From positions 3,534,001 through 3,598,000 of the forward strand of contig CBDCXQ010000001.1 of the NCBI GenBank assembly GCA_965223835.1: a DNA stretch of 64,000 nucleotides, written 5' to 3'. This document shows positions 24,621 to 33,231 of this stretch, in pieces. How positions within the stretch are numbered: position 1 is the first letter of the stretch; every line of letters starts with the position of its first letter. The translations under genes and the position numbers were made by a program. The notes beneath the pieces are model-generated. The model saw nothing but the letters and a program-made list of their open reading frames with translations, was not told the DNA's origin and searched no databases. The stretch is from CAVYXZ01 sp965223835. Lineage in GTDB: Bacteria; Chloroflexota; Anaerolineae; Aggregatilineales; Phototrophicaceae.

Positions 24621-24964
24621 TCCGACGCTAAGCTCAACTGCTCCCGACTCACTGCTACTTTGTCCGGTTCGTCAACACATGGCGAGTGAATTACAAAGTG
24701 AAAATAGTCCGGCGAACTGGCAAGAAACGTGTGCGCTTCCCCTGGCTCAACTATAACCACATCGCCTGGCTTTATAGTCAATGTTGTCTGTTCAACCTGG
24801 AATTGCGCCTCACCACGCGCGACCAGATAAATCTCGGTCAGTTTGGTATGTAAATGCGGCTCATCAATCCCTTCATTCGCATAGCCGATTGCAATCGGCA
24901 GGTCCGCATTCCAGGGGCCAACACTCCAACCCTTCGCGTCTGTTCCCGCTTTCTCGATATGCAT
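24617..24964 (-). CDS. Small cupin-domain protein
   Basis: A 115-residue single-domain beta barrel. The metal-binding cupin pattern is visible: PHLHTKLTEIYLVARGEA (two His and a Glu) and later PGEAHTF (His). Ligand or reaction unknown; such small cupins include isomerases, dioxygenases and sensors. It lies 2 bases downstream of the GNAT gene on the same strand, so the two are probably cotranscribed. Confidence 0.85.
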   Translation of the reverse strand: MHIEKAGTDAKGWSVGPWNADLPIAIGYANEGIDEPHLHTKLTEIYLVARGEAQFQVEQTTLTIKPGDVVIVEPGEAHTFLASSPDYFHFVIHSPCVDEPDKVAVSREQLSLASD

Positions 24965-24966
24965 GA

Positions 24967-25488
24967 TTATTCATACCGTTCGGGCATTGGTGTCTCGGTT
25001 GTTTTGTAGATCTTGAAGCCGCGCTTCTGATAATTGACCAGTGCATGGGGGCCATCTAAATTACAGGTATGCACCCAGACGCGCTGCGCGCCAGCATCCC
25101 AAGCTGCATTGATGCCCCAACTGAGCAGGTGCTTACCCAATCCGCGCCCAAAGAATGTGGGACGCAACCCAAAGTAAACGATCTCGGTATCAGTGCCCTG
25201 TACTTCGAGTTCAACATACCCGGCAGGCACCCCGCCCATGTACAGTACATCCGCCGTTGTGCGGGCCAGAGTAGCTTCCAGTTCAGCCTCTGTCATCAAC
25301 AAGCGGTCGCGCCAGCGCCACATAGCACCAACCGCTTCATACAAAAACTTGTAGTAAGCGACATCAGGCGTTGTCATCCGCAGCACTTGTAGGCCTTCAG
25401 TTTCATCCAGAAACGCGGGGATAAAATCCGCCCGCTGGGTCATCTCAAGGTAAGTGGTTACCAGCATGTCAGGAAGTGACGTATTCAT
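24967..25488 (-). CDS. GNAT family N-acetyltransferase
   Basis: A 173-residue acetyltransferase. The acetyl-CoA loop is RPTFFGRGLGKHLLSWGI (about residues 107-124), followed by the AAWDAGAQRVWVHTCNLD strand and the NYQKRGFKIYK C-terminal motif. Substrate unknown. The ATG at 25488 has AAAGGATG 9 bases upstream; an upstream in-frame start at 25551 would overlap the promoter of the divergent acyl-CoA dehydrogenase gene and is unlikely. Confidence 0.86.
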   Translation of the reverse strand: MNTSLPDMLVTTYLEMTQRADFIPAFLDETEGLQVLRMTTPDVAYYKFLYEAVGAMWRWRDRLLMTEAELEATLARTTADVLYMGGVPAGYVELEVQGTDTEIVYFGLRPTFFGRGLGKHLLSWGINAAWDAGAQRVWVHTCNLDGPHALVNYQKRGFKIYKTTETPMPERYE

Positions 25489-25550
25489 AAAGGTTACATC
25501 CTTTACGGTTATGGCGTTACAGTTTAGCCGTACATGTCCACTGCCGACCA

Positions 25551-25559
25551 TGCTATAAT
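25551..25559 (+). promoter_or_regulatory. Extended -10 promoter of the acyl-CoA dehydrogenase gene
   Basis: TGCTATAAT (25551-25559) is a perfect extended -10 element; no good -35 is present. It lies 58 bases before the ATG. Confidence 0.55.
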
Positions 25560-25617
25560 CCGCCTCATCTAAAACGCTATTTTACCGTGCAAAACGCACA
25601 GGATTCGAGGTCAAATA

Positions 25618-26841
25618 ATGGATCTGGCATTGAATGAAGAACATATTCAGGCACAGAAGATGGTGCGGGAGTTCGCCGAAAAGGAAGTCATTCCGACCAT
25701 CGGCGAGTGGGACCGCAAGCAAGCGATGAACCCGGATATTCTGCCGCGCATGGCGGAACTGGGCATTCTGGGGATCAACATCCCGGTGCGCTATGGCGGC
25801 CAGGGCTTCGATTACATTACGCTGGGACTGGTATGTGAAGAACTGGAACGGGCCGATACGACCTTGCGCGTGGTGATGTCGGTACATATGGGCCTCAACA
25901 GCATGGCACTGTTGCAATGGGGCACAGAAGAACAAAAACAGCGCTTCCTTGTACCGCAGGCACGTGGGGAAAAATATGCTGCGTTCTGCCTGACTGAATC
26001 TGGCGCGGGGAGTGATGTTGCCAGCATGGCGGCAATCGCCCGGCGTGTCGGCGATACATACATCCTCAACGGCGAAAAAATGTGGATCAGCCTCGCGACG
26101 AAAGCCGACCATTTTCTGGTCGTCGCCAAACATGATCCCGACGCGACTCCCGCCCATCGCGGCATGAGCGCTTTCATCGTCACTCGTGACATGCCCGGCG
26201 TCACCACGGGCGATCTACATGGCAAGCTGGGTGTGCGGGCCGGTTCTACTGGTTGGGTCGCCATGCAAGATGTCGAAGTGCCCGTTGCTAATCGACTTGG
26301 CGACGAGGGTGAAGGCTTCAAAATCGCCATGTCATGCCTCGATAATGGCCGCTACACCGTTGCCAGTGGCGCAACCGGCCTGATTCGCGCCTGTCTCGAT
26401 GCCAGCCTGAAATATGCCAATGAACGCGAAACATTCGGTCAGCCCATCGGCCATCATCAACTGGTCAAGCAAAAAATCGCCTACATGCAACAGTGGTACG
26501 ATTGTGCCCGTTTGCTGTATTTGCGCGTTGGCTGGCTCAAGAATCAGGGGATGCGCAACACTCAGGAAGTCAGCATGGCGAAGTGGTATGCTACCGATCA
26601 TAGCGTCCAGGCCGGGTTAGAAGCGGTGCAACTGCATGGTGCCTATGGCTTCAGCGATGAGTACCCGGTGGAACGTTACCTGCGCAACAGTAAGGGCGGT
26701 GTCATTTATGAAGGCACGAGCGAGATTCATCAGTTAATGCAGGCCGATTTCGCCCTGGGCTACCGCGAAGACAAACCCCTGCGCTGTGAACTCCCCGCGT
26801 ATGATGAAGATGAATGGCTCAGAGAACCAGAGTTCGCGTAA
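25618..26841 (+). CDS. Acyl-CoA dehydrogenase
   Basis: FAD enzyme of 407 residues that forms the alpha-beta double bond of acyl-CoA thioesters. The three usual domains are complete: helical N-domain; beta-domain with CLTESGAGSDVASM and the EKMWIS flavin strand; C-terminal helical domain with the catalytic Glu of IYEGTSEIHQLMQ. Electrons would go to ETF, encoded at 30.8-32.7 kb. Acyl chain preference (butyryl, glutaryl, branched) cannot be read. CGAGGT precedes the ATG; monocistronic. Confidence 0.94.
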   Translation: MDLALNEEHIQAQKMVREFAEKEVIPTIGEWDRKQAMNPDILPRMAELGILGINIPVRYGGQGFDYITLGLVCEELERADTTLRVVMSVHMGLNSMALLQWGTEEQKQRFLVPQARGEKYAAFCLTESGAGSDVASMAAIARRVGDTYILNGEKMWISLATKADHFLVVAKHDPDATPAHRGMSAFIVTRDMPGVTTGDLHGKLGVRAGSTGWVAMQDVEVPVANRLGDEGEGFKIAMSCLDNGRYTVASGATGLIRACLDASLKYANERETFGQPIGHHQLVKQKIAYMQQWYDCARLLYLRVGWLKNQGMRNTQEVSMAKWYATDHSVQAGLEAVQLHGAYGFSDEYPVERYLRNSKGGVIYEGTSEIHQLMQADFALGYREDKPLRCELPAYDEDEWLREPEFA

Positions 26842-26899
26842 GCGATCATAGTATAATGACAGGAGCAGCGACGGTTGTTCCTGTTGGTAAGTAATAGGC

Positions 26900-27538
26900 A
26901 TGCTGATGGACAAAACTCATATCACCCCCAGCGGCGAGGTGCTGGCAACGAATGTCACTTTCGAAGACTTTCTCACACAATTTGATGGTCAATCAGCCGA
27001 GTGGGTCTATGGGGAGGTCATTTCGATGTCACCGGTTAGCATTAAGCACAATGATTTGACCGCATTCTTGATTACCCTCTTTCGGCTCTTGTTACCCCAA
27101 ATTGGGGGCGGACGTGTCTTTCATGATCCGATTGTCATGCGTGCCCGACCCGATTTGCCCGGTAGATCACCAGATATAGCAGTTATTCTACCTGATAATT
27201 TTGGCATCATCCGAGAAAATCAATTAGCTGGACCGGCTGATCTGGTAATCGAAATCGTCTCGCCCCAAAGCCATCGTCGTGACCGGGTGGAAAAATTTGC
27301 CGAATATGAACAGGGTGGTGTCCCAGAGTATTGGATACTTGATCCTATTCGGCGCGAAACGTTATTTTATGTTTGCAATACCGCTGGTGTTTACGAGCCA
27401 GTGGAGCCGGATGAAGATGGCGTCTATCGCAGTCATGTTTTGCCGAAGCTCCAATTTGCACCTGATATTTTCTGGCAACATCCTCTACCTGATGGGCTTG
27501 TTATCGTTAAGCTAGTTGAAACCATGCTTAAATCATGA
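26900..27538 (+). CDS. Uma2 family (DUF820) putative endonuclease
   Basis: A 212-residue PD-(D/E)XK-fold protein. Typical Uma2 features are GEVISMSPVSIKHN, the active-site region RSPDIAVIL with D, and LVIEIVSPQSHRRDRVEKF followed by YEQGGVPEYWILDP. Such genes are abundant in Chloroflexota and Cyanobacteria; nuclease activity is predicted from the fold but poorly tested. A TATAAT lies at 26852-26857. The stop overlaps the next start (ATGA). Confidence 0.9.
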   Translation: MLMDKTHITPSGEVLATNVTFEDFLTQFDGQSAEWVYGEVISMSPVSIKHNDLTAFLITLFRLLLPQIGGGRVFHDPIVMRARPDLPGRSPDIAVILPDNFGIIRENQLAGPADLVIEIVSPQSHRRDRVEKFAEYEQGGVPEYWILDPIRRETLFYVCNTAGVYEPVEPDEDGVYRSHVLPKLQFAPDIFWQHPLPDGLVIVKLVETMLKS

Positions 27539-28491
27539 GCTTACGTGACCTTCTCAATTTTCTAGCTTCTGACAAACAGACTAGCGAAACTGAGTGGCTT
27601 GGCTGGCGCATTCAGCCAGTAGCCGGTGGCGCGAACGGGATTGTCTACCACGTTACGCGGGAAGCTGAGGATTATGCCATTAAATTCACGCTGCGGGATG
27701 ATCGGCAACGGGCGTGGCGCGAATTCCAGACACTCACCGCCCTGCAACAAGCCGGTTTCGACCTGGCTCCGAGACCCGTTTTGCTCGATACAGAATCTTA
27801 TCCTCATGATGTGACGGTCCAAACCTGGCTCGATGGCGCAGTGCTCAACGAGCCACCAAGTAACGACACCGATTGGGAGCATCTGATTAACCATCTTGCC
27901 AGCATACATCGCTTTACGCCCGATCATACTTCACTTCAGCTTCCGCCCGCAGTAACCTACAGTCGATCTGCCAACGAGTGCATGGAGCGAGTCCGCTGGC
28001 AAATGCGGCAATTGCCAGAGCCGTCCGCAGAATTACAAGGACTATTTGCCCGGCTGGAAAATACGACTTTTCCCGATTGGCCCCCGCCCCGTCTCACGTT
28101 ATGCCGGGACGACCCGAATATTCTCAATTTTGTGCGCGGCGCGGATAAGTGGCGCTCAGTGGATTGGGAGAATAGCGGCTGGAACGACTCCGCTTTTGAA
28201 ATCGGCGATATGATGATTCATCCCGCTTATATGTCCGTTACCGTTGACCGCTGGGATTGGGTTATTGAACGCTATGTACAATCCGTTCATGATTCTGCTG
28301 CTGAAGTCCGCATTCGAACCTACTTTCAAATTCTGAGTGTCTGGTGGGTAACACGATTTGCCCGCTATCAGTATCAGATTCCACGCGGTCTCGACCAACG
28401 GTTGGTCGAACGTCCACCAGATTGGCAGGCCGAAACACAGCGCAAGTATGATCACTATCTTCACCTCGCCCAAAGTCTTATGAACGATTAA
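27535..28491 (+). CDS. Phosphotransferase of the APH family
   Basis: A 318-residue small-molecule kinase fold. The N-lobe is seen in YHVTREAEDYAIKFTLRDD (with the ATP-binding Lys). The catalytic loop is LCRDDPNILNF (a C-R-D-D-P-N variant where His is replaced) and the metal Asp is in SVDWENSG. Substrate unknown. The His-to-Arg change in the Brenner motif is shared by some active APH-like kinases, so inactivity cannot be assumed. It is coupled to the Uma2 gene, which is probably coincidental in function. Confidence 0.83.
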   Translation: MSLRDLLNFLASDKQTSETEWLGWRIQPVAGGANGIVYHVTREAEDYAIKFTLRDDRQRAWREFQTLTALQQAGFDLAPRPVLLDTESYPHDVTVQTWLDGAVLNEPPSNDTDWEHLINHLASIHRFTPDHTSLQLPPAVTYSRSANECMERVRWQMRQLPEPSAELQGLFARLENTTFPDWPPPRLTLCRDDPNILNFVRGADKWRSVDWENSGWNDSAFEIGDMMIHPAYMSVTVDRWDWVIERYVQSVHDSAAEVRIRTYFQILSVWWVTRFARYQYQIPRGLDQRLVERPPDWQAETQRKYDHYLHLAQSLMND

Positions 28492-28545
28492 GGCCGGTAG
28501 GCTATAATCCGTCTGAAACTGGCGACTGATAACTGACGATTGACC

Positions 28546-29238
28546 ATGAAACTTGTCTTCTTTGGCGACAGCCTCACACAGGGAACCTATGGCGTCAATT
28601 ATGTGAACAAAGTCGCGGCCCAAATGCCGGGCCACCATTTCATCAACCAGGGCGTGAATGGTGATACGAGCCTGAATCTGTATCAACGGGTTGATGCGGA
28701 TGTTCTTAGCCATAAACCAGATGGCGTCCTCCTCATGATCGGCATCAATGATGCCATTTCTCATGCCGAGCCAGGTTCCAGGTTTTATTATCGCTGGTAT
28801 AAAGGTGTGCGCGGTGGTCAGATCAGTCCGATTGCTTTCCGTGAGAATCTACGGGCCATGCTCACCAAATTACGGCTGGCTCAGATCAAAACCTGGATGG
28901 TACTACCGCCGGTTGAAAGTCGTCCAGCGGTCATTACAACACTGCGAGAGATGAACAACTACGCTGCCGAACTCGGTCATGAATATCAACTGCCGACATT
29001 AAACCTGATGGAAAAAATGACCCCAACAAACGTCCCGGAACGCCCTGCCATCCATGCCATACCTAAAATGCAGCAGAGCTTGATTCGCTCACTCACGTTG
29101 AAATCCGCCGATTATGATCGCTTACGGGCTGCGCGCGGGTATCATTACAGCTTCGATGGCCTCCACCTGACCGAAAGTGGTGCCCAAACCATAGCCGACG
29201 CCATCGCGAACTTCTTACGCGCCAACGGAGTAAATTAA
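28546..29238 (+). CDS. SGNH/GDSL hydrolase (first of a tandem pair)
   Basis: A 230-residue cytoplasmic esterase/lipase fold. Block I GDSLTQG holds the nucleophile Ser; block II Gly is in NQGVNGDTS; block III is IGIND; the C-terminal FDGLHLTESG gives Asp and His. All four SGNH blocks are intact. ATG 28546 is chosen over a TTG at 28540. A TATAAT lies at 28503-28508. The next gene starts 2 bases after its stop and encodes a paralogue. Confidence 0.9.
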   Translation: MKLVFFGDSLTQGTYGVNYVNKVAAQMPGHHFINQGVNGDTSLNLYQRVDADVLSHKPDGVLLMIGINDAISHAEPGSRFYYRWYKGVRGGQISPIAFRENLRAMLTKLRLAQIKTWMVLPPVESRPAVITTLREMNNYAAELGHEYQLPTLNLMEKMTPTNVPERPAIHAIPKMQQSLIRSLTLKSADYDRLRAARGYHYSFDGLHLTESGAQTIADAIANFLRANGVN

Positions 29239-29240
29239 GC

Positions 29241-29915
29241 ATGAAGGTTATTTTCCTGGGCGACAGCCTGACCTGGGGCGGCTATGGCGGAAACTTCATC
29301 GAAAATATCCAGGCGCGGTGTCAGCATGATGAAATTATCAACGCTGGCGATGGCGGGAACACAGTTCTTAATCTACTATGGCGCATCGACGATGTATTGG
29401 ATCTGCAACCCGATGGTATTTTTGTGATGGTGGGGGGCAATGATGTCATCTCATATATTTATCCCCAAACCCGACCATATTACAAAAAATCTCAGATGAT
29501 CCCAACTGGTACGGTCTCTCCGACCCAGTTTGAACAGGCTTATCGCGATTTACTAACGCGCATTCAACTGAACCATGTGCTGGTGTGGGTCGGGTTGCCG
29601 CCAGCCGAATACAGCCCCGACCTCGTTGCCGAACTACGCAACTATAACGCCATAGCGCACAAATTAGCCCAATCCATGAATATCGAAACACTGGATTTCA
29701 TGGACCATTTCGTACCCACCCAGATCAAGCCACGCCCACCACTTGATCTCAAACAGATCAACCTGATAGGCGAAAGAACCCGGGCGGGCTGGGCAGATTA
29801 TGAAACCGCCCGCCAGGCAGGCGACTATACGTTCACGTTCGATGGCCTGCATATGATGCCAGCGACCGCCCAAACAATGGCAGATCTCATTATCGACTTA
29901 CTGGCATTATGTTAA
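29241..29915 (+). CDS. SGNH/GDSL hydrolase (second of a tandem pair)
   Basis: A 224-residue paralogue of the previous protein, with the same blocks: GDSLTWGGYGG, NAGDGGNTVLNL, GGNDVI, and FDGLHMMPA near the C-terminus. Shared layout (the RIDDVLDLQPDGIFVMVGGND region and the FDGLH end) shows a local duplication followed by clear divergence. Substrates may be short-chain esters, lysophospholipids or acylated sugars. No signal peptide, so it should act in the cytoplasm. Confidence 0.9.
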   Translation: MKVIFLGDSLTWGGYGGNFIENIQARCQHDEIINAGDGGNTVLNLLWRIDDVLDLQPDGIFVMVGGNDVISYIYPQTRPYYKKSQMIPTGTVSPTQFEQAYRDLLTRIQLNHVLVWVGLPPAEYSPDLVAELRNYNAIAHKLAQSMNIETLDFMDHFVPTQIKPRPPLDLKQINLIGERTRAGWADYETARQAGDYTFTFDGLHMMPATAQTMADLIIDLLALC

Positions 29916-29946
29916 TATCAGCAGAGATTTTCAGGAATCGTGTATT

Positions 29947-30516
29947 ATGCTGCGTAACCTATTAGACAAAATACCCCGTTCCAAACAACAGCTTTTGACC
30001 CAGGTTCAGGTTGGTGAAAATCAGGCTGCACTCGCTGCCTTACGCAAATTGCAGGCTGCGGGCTGGACCCAGGACGGCACACTTTGTAAATTTGACCTGA
30101 GCGCGACCCAACTCAATAATGTGCGGTTGGCACGGGCGGAGATGGTCGGCGTTAATCTGGCAAACGCTCAGCTCTGTCAGGCTTATTTTGGCGCAACCAA
30201 CCTACGGCAGGCCAATCTGCAAAATGCTGATCTGACGGGCGCAAATCTGGGTGATGCCCAGCTTGAAGGCGCAAATCTAAGTGGCACCAACCTGAGCAAC
30301 ACGCACCTCGCCGCTGCCAGCTTGCAAAATGCCATTTTACAGAATGCCAATCTGACCGCCGCCAACCTGTGGCAAGCCAACCTGTGCGGCGCAAATCTGA
30401 CCGGCGCAATATTGCAAAACGCGAATCTATCGGGCACACAGTTCGACCAGCAGACGCTCTTGCCCAATGGCAGCTATTGGCATTCCAGCGTTAACCTCGC
30501 ACGATTCATTGATTAA
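29947..30516 (+). CDS. Pentapeptide-repeat protein
   Basis: A 189-residue protein whose residues ~50-165 consist of about 20 A(D/N)LxX pentapeptides (ANLQNADLTGANLGDAQLEG and similar), forming a right-handed beta helix. A short helical N-terminal part precedes it. Some such proteins mimic DNA and protect gyrase; most have unknown partners. No transmembrane segment. The gene ends 16 bases before the Pmp3-like frame. Confidence 0.9.
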   Translation: MLRNLLDKIPRSKQQLLTQVQVGENQAALAALRKLQAAGWTQDGTLCKFDLSATQLNNVRLARAEMVGVNLANAQLCQAYFGATNLRQANLQNADLTGANLGDAQLEGANLSGTNLSNTHLAAASLQNAILQNANLTAANLWQANLCGANLTGAILQNANLSGTQFDQQTLLPNGSYWHSSVNLARFID

Positions 30517-30532
30517 GACAGGAGATCGTGGC

Positions 30533-30766
30533 ATTGCAGTCCTCCGATTAATCGTAGCAATACTGCTACCGCCGCTGGACGTCTTGAATCGCGGATGTGT
30601 GACTGTACTGCTGGTTGGTCTCATTTCAGTCATTGTCTGGTTTTTTGCTTACCTCAACAATCTATTGCTACTCGTTTACTGGATTCCAGGCATCGCGGTC
30701 GCGGTGTTTATGGTCTTACCCGACATCCGGCAAACGCCACCGCCCAAGCCACCTCGGGAAGATTAA
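30533..30766 (+). CDS. Small Pmp3/YqaE-like membrane protein, possible ATT start
   Basis: About 77 residues. The N-terminal LRLIVAILLPPLDVLNRG matches the Pmp3/YqaE consensus, and WIPGIAVAVFMV is the second half, but ~20 extra hydrophobic residues lie between. Pmp3 proteins affect membrane potential and salt tolerance. The only good ribosome site (AGGAG, 30520-30524) is 8 bases before an ATT at 30533; the only ATG (30467) lies inside the previous gene in another frame without a site. Either the ATT is used or the ATG start adds 22 residues. Confidence 0.65.
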   Translation: MAVLRLIVAILLPPLDVLNRGCVTVLLVGLISVIVWFFAYLNNLLLLVYWIPGIAVAVFMVLPDIRQTPPPKPPRED

Positions 30767-30784
30767 TCGAATCATGATTCGATT
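30765..30784. promoter_or_regulatory. 20-bp perfect palindrome upstream of etfBA
   Basis: AATCGAATCATGATTCGATT is perfectly self-complementary with no spacer. It overlaps the stop of the Pmp3-like gene and lies 63 bases before the etfB start. It could be an operator for a dimeric repressor or, with the following TTTTAGATTT, a weak terminator. Confidence 0.55.
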
Positions 30785-30847
30785 TTAGATTTGAATATCG
30801 GTAAAATAATATCCACGCGTCTGACACATGCGAAGGAGGCAGAACGC

Positions 30848-31627
30848 TTGCACGTCGTAACGTTTACTCGAAGCACACCCGACACCGCCGCGAAAGTCAC
30901 CGTCGATGCCAATGGCAAAGTCGATTGGGGCAACGCGGCAACGGTTGTTAACCCCTGGGATGAATATGCATTAGAAGAAGCTATCCTCCAGGCCGAAAAC
31001 CATAGTGGCACATCAACCGTGATCGCGATTGGCCCGGAAATGCATAATGACGCCCTCAAGAATAGCCTCGCAATGGGCATCAAAAACGCCGTCCGCGTCT
31101 GGGATTCAGCGTTAGAGAATATGGATAGCCTGGTATATGCGACGACCGCCGCTGCTGCTGTCAACAAGCTGGGCAACGTCAATCTCGTGATCTTCGGCAA
31201 AGAGAGCGTGGATGTCGGCACTGACCAGCATAATTATCAGACCGCACGGAAACTGGGCTGGCCCATGCTCAGCTATGTGTCGCAAATCCTCGAGGTTGAC
31301 TATGAGATAGGAACCATCAAGGTTGAGCGCTTGCTGGAACAGGGCAAACAAATTGTCACGAGCCAACTTCCAGCAGTCATCAGCGTCATGAAGGATATTA
31401 ACGAACCGCGTTATCCGTCATTTATCGGCATTCGCAAAGCCGCCAAAGCCGCAATTCCTGAATGGTCACTGGCTGATCTGGCTATTAACTTACCGGCAGC
31501 CCAAACGCGCGTCCTATCCATGAGCAATCCACCTGTCGAGGAAATGTCGGTCGAAATGTTGGAAGGCACACCAGCCGAACAAGCCACCCAACTGGTCAAA
31601 CGACTGTTGGAGGAAAAGGTCCTATGA
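30848..31627 (+). CDS. etfB: Electron transfer flavoprotein subunit beta
   Basis: A 259-residue AMP/FAD-binding partner of EtfA that collects electrons from acyl-CoA dehydrogenases. The N-terminus TRSTPDTAAKVTVD matches the EtfB family, and the C-terminal MSNPPVEEMSVEMLEGTP is the typical docking region. The start is a TTG at 30848 with GAAGGAGG 8 bases upstream; the longer frame from 30791 has no ribosome site and no homology. Start/stop overlap with etfA (ATGA). Confidence 0.93.
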   Translation: MHVVTFTRSTPDTAAKVTVDANGKVDWGNAATVVNPWDEYALEEAILQAENHSGTSTVIAIGPEMHNDALKNSLAMGIKNAVRVWDSALENMDSLVYATTAAAAVNKLGNVNLVIFGKESVDVGTDQHNYQTARKLGWPMLSYVSQILEVDYEIGTIKVERLLEQGKQIVTSQLPAVISVMKDINEPRYPSFIGIRKAAKAAIPEWSLADLAINLPAAQTRVLSMSNPPVEEMSVEMLEGTPAEQATQLVKRLLEEKVL

Positions 31628-32664
31628 GCGCAGTCTATGTGTGGATTGAAACGTTCGAAGGACAGCCTAATTCGGCAAGTTGGGAAGCGTTGGGTGCGGG
31701 GCGCGGTTTAGCTGAGGCGCTAAATGTGCCACTCACCGCGCTGGTTTTCGGCGAGAACGCCCACGCAATTGCTACCAGCGCCGGCGAATACGGTGCAGAT
31801 AACGCAATTATCTGTGAAGATGCCACGCTCCATGGCTTTCGCCTGGAACCCTATGCTGCCCTGCTCACTCAGCTTGTGCAAACCTATGCACCGAAAATCG
31901 TGCTAGCAGTGGGATCAAGCCGGGGACGGGAGTTGCTGGCAGCCTCAGCCGCGGATACGGACAGCGGCCTACTGACGGAAGTCACTGACCTGGAATTACA
32001 TGCTGACGGCTCAATTAAGGTTAGCCGCCCGGTTTACGCTGGAAAAATTTTCAGCGAAGCGGTCGGATCAGGCACTGGCACCCAGTTCCTTGCGTTGCGG
32101 GGGCGTGCCTTCAAACCAAATGCGGTGAATGCCAACGCAAGTATAGAAATTTCTACTGCTGAACCCACACTGGCCGAAGATGCGATTGCGACAAAAATCG
32201 AGAGTTTCGTAGCCGAAGTTGGCAGTGTTAACCTGACAGATGCCGCGATTATCGTCTCTGGGGGGCGGGGCATGGCAAATAACCCCAAAGATGCACCTGC
32301 CGACGCTGCTGATGCGACAGTCTGGAAGGCCCAGGATGGCTATGAAAATACGCTCAAGCCACTGGTAACAGTATTGGGCGCGGCACTGGGAGCCAGTCGG
32401 GCCGCAGTTGATGCCGGTTTTATTCCCTACGCCCATCAAGTGGGACAAACCGGCAAAACCGTTAGCCCTGATCTCTACATTGCCTGTGGGATTTCGGGTG
32501 CAATTCAGCATCAAGCTGGTATGCGGACCAGTAAAGTAATCGTTGCTATCAACCGCGATGCCGAAGCTCCCATTTTCAAGCTGGCTCGTTATGGGATTGT
32601 TGGCGACTTGTACCAGGTTGTTCCGGCTTTGACGGCTGAGTTGAAGGAAAAACTGGGGAAATAG
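31624..32664 (+). CDS. etfA: Electron transfer flavoprotein subunit alpha
   Basis: A 346-residue FAD-binding subunit. The C-terminal flavin domain is clear: VSGGRGM, ALGASRAAVDAGFIPYAHQVGQTGK, YIACGISGAIQHQAGM and IVAINRDAEAPIF. Together with EtfB it links acyl-CoA dehydrogenases (such as the one at 25.6 kb) to the quinone pool or to bifurcating partners; no ETF:quinone oxidoreductase or FixCX gene is adjacent. Coupled to etfB. Confidence 0.95.
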   Translation: MSAVYVWIETFEGQPNSASWEALGAGRGLAEALNVPLTALVFGENAHAIATSAGEYGADNAIICEDATLHGFRLEPYAALLTQLVQTYAPKIVLAVGSSRGRELLAASAADTDSGLLTEVTDLELHADGSIKVSRPVYAGKIFSEAVGSGTGTQFLALRGRAFKPNAVNANASIEISTAEPTLAEDAIATKIESFVAEVGSVNLTDAAIIVSGGRGMANNPKDAPADAADATVWKAQDGYENTLKPLVTVLGAALGASRAAVDAGFIPYAHQVGQTGKTVSPDLYIACGISGAIQHQAGMRTSKVIVAINRDAEAPIFKLARYGIVGDLYQVVPALTAELKEKLGK

Positions 32665-32677
32665 CTCCCCATTTTCA

Positions 32678-32718
32678 CTAGTAGGCAACTTACCAATTTG
32701 ACTAAAGTTGCCTACTGG
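32678..32718. terminator. Long hairpin after etfA
   Basis: AGTAGGCAACTT (32680-32691) and AAGTTGCCTACT (32705-32716) form a perfect 12-bp stem, extendable by two pairs, with a 13-base loop. It lies 13 bases after the etfA stop and is followed by TTAGTTTATC, a weak T-tract. It may terminate etfBA or protect its 3' end. Confidence 0.55.
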
Positions 32719-32803
32719 TTAGTTTATCTATCTAATACCGTTAATTTAGCTGACAAAGTCAATGAAATAAACCATAATTATAGTTGATCTTATCTATCAT
32801 ATT

Positions 32804-33187
32804 ATGCCAGCCGATATGGACACACTCGAAGCCCTTTACATCGAAGATGATGAACAAGAAGCATTTATTATGCGCGTGGGGATGCGCCGCCAGGGAATAG
32901 ACGTTACCCACGTTAATGATATTACGGTCGACACGATTGGTAGCTTACAAGCCCCTCCCTATGCTAACGCGGCGGCGATCATTTTCGATGCGATTCTGAC
33001 AGGAAACAGTGGTGTGAACCTGGCGCGTGCCCTGCGAACCCGCGGCGATGAGCGTTTAATTGTGCTGTTGACTGCTGGTGAAAACCCCGACCCCAAACTC
33101 TTAAAACGTCATGATATTCATTACCTGCGCAAACCGCCAAAATTCGACCAGTTAGCGGCGATGATCCGTAGCTCGGTTGACGAATAG
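32804..33187 (+). CDS. Stand-alone receiver (CheY-like) domain protein
   Basis: A 127-residue response-regulator receiver. The acidic pair is in YIEDDEQ, the phospho-acceptor Asp in IIFDAILTG, the Thr in LLTAGE and the conserved Lys in YLRKPPKF. No output domain is attached and no histidine kinase gene is nearby, so it may work by protein contact, as CheY and Spo0F do. It lies between etfA and the tmRNA gene. Confidence 0.85.
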   Translation: MPADMDTLEALYIEDDEQEAFIMRVGMRRQGIDVTHVNDITVDTIGSLQAPPYANAAAIIFDAILTGNSGVNLARALRTRGDERLIVLLTAGENPDPKLLKRHDIHYLRKPPKFDQLAAMIRSSVDE

Positions 33188-33189
33188 AC

Positions 33190-33218
33190 TATACAATCGC
33201 CTCGTCGTCTGTTAAAAT
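33190..33218 (+). promoter_or_regulatory. Candidate promoter of the tmRNA gene
   Basis: TATACA (33190-33195), 17-base spacer, TAAAAT (33213-33218), 13 bases before the mature tmRNA 5' end. The -35 part overlaps the end of the receiver gene. Confidence 0.55.
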
Positions 33219-33231
33219 TTAGTTAAGTCAT

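Noticed and set aside
25582..26157. 191-residue minus-strand ORF opposite acyl-CoA dehydrogenase
   Set aside because: Shadow of an enzyme gene with full family motifs.
30152..30467. Two overlapping ~95-residue Arg-rich minus-strand ORFs in the pentapeptide gene
   Set aside because: Repeat-driven antisense frames; the plus strand encodes a clear A(D/N)LxX repeat protein.
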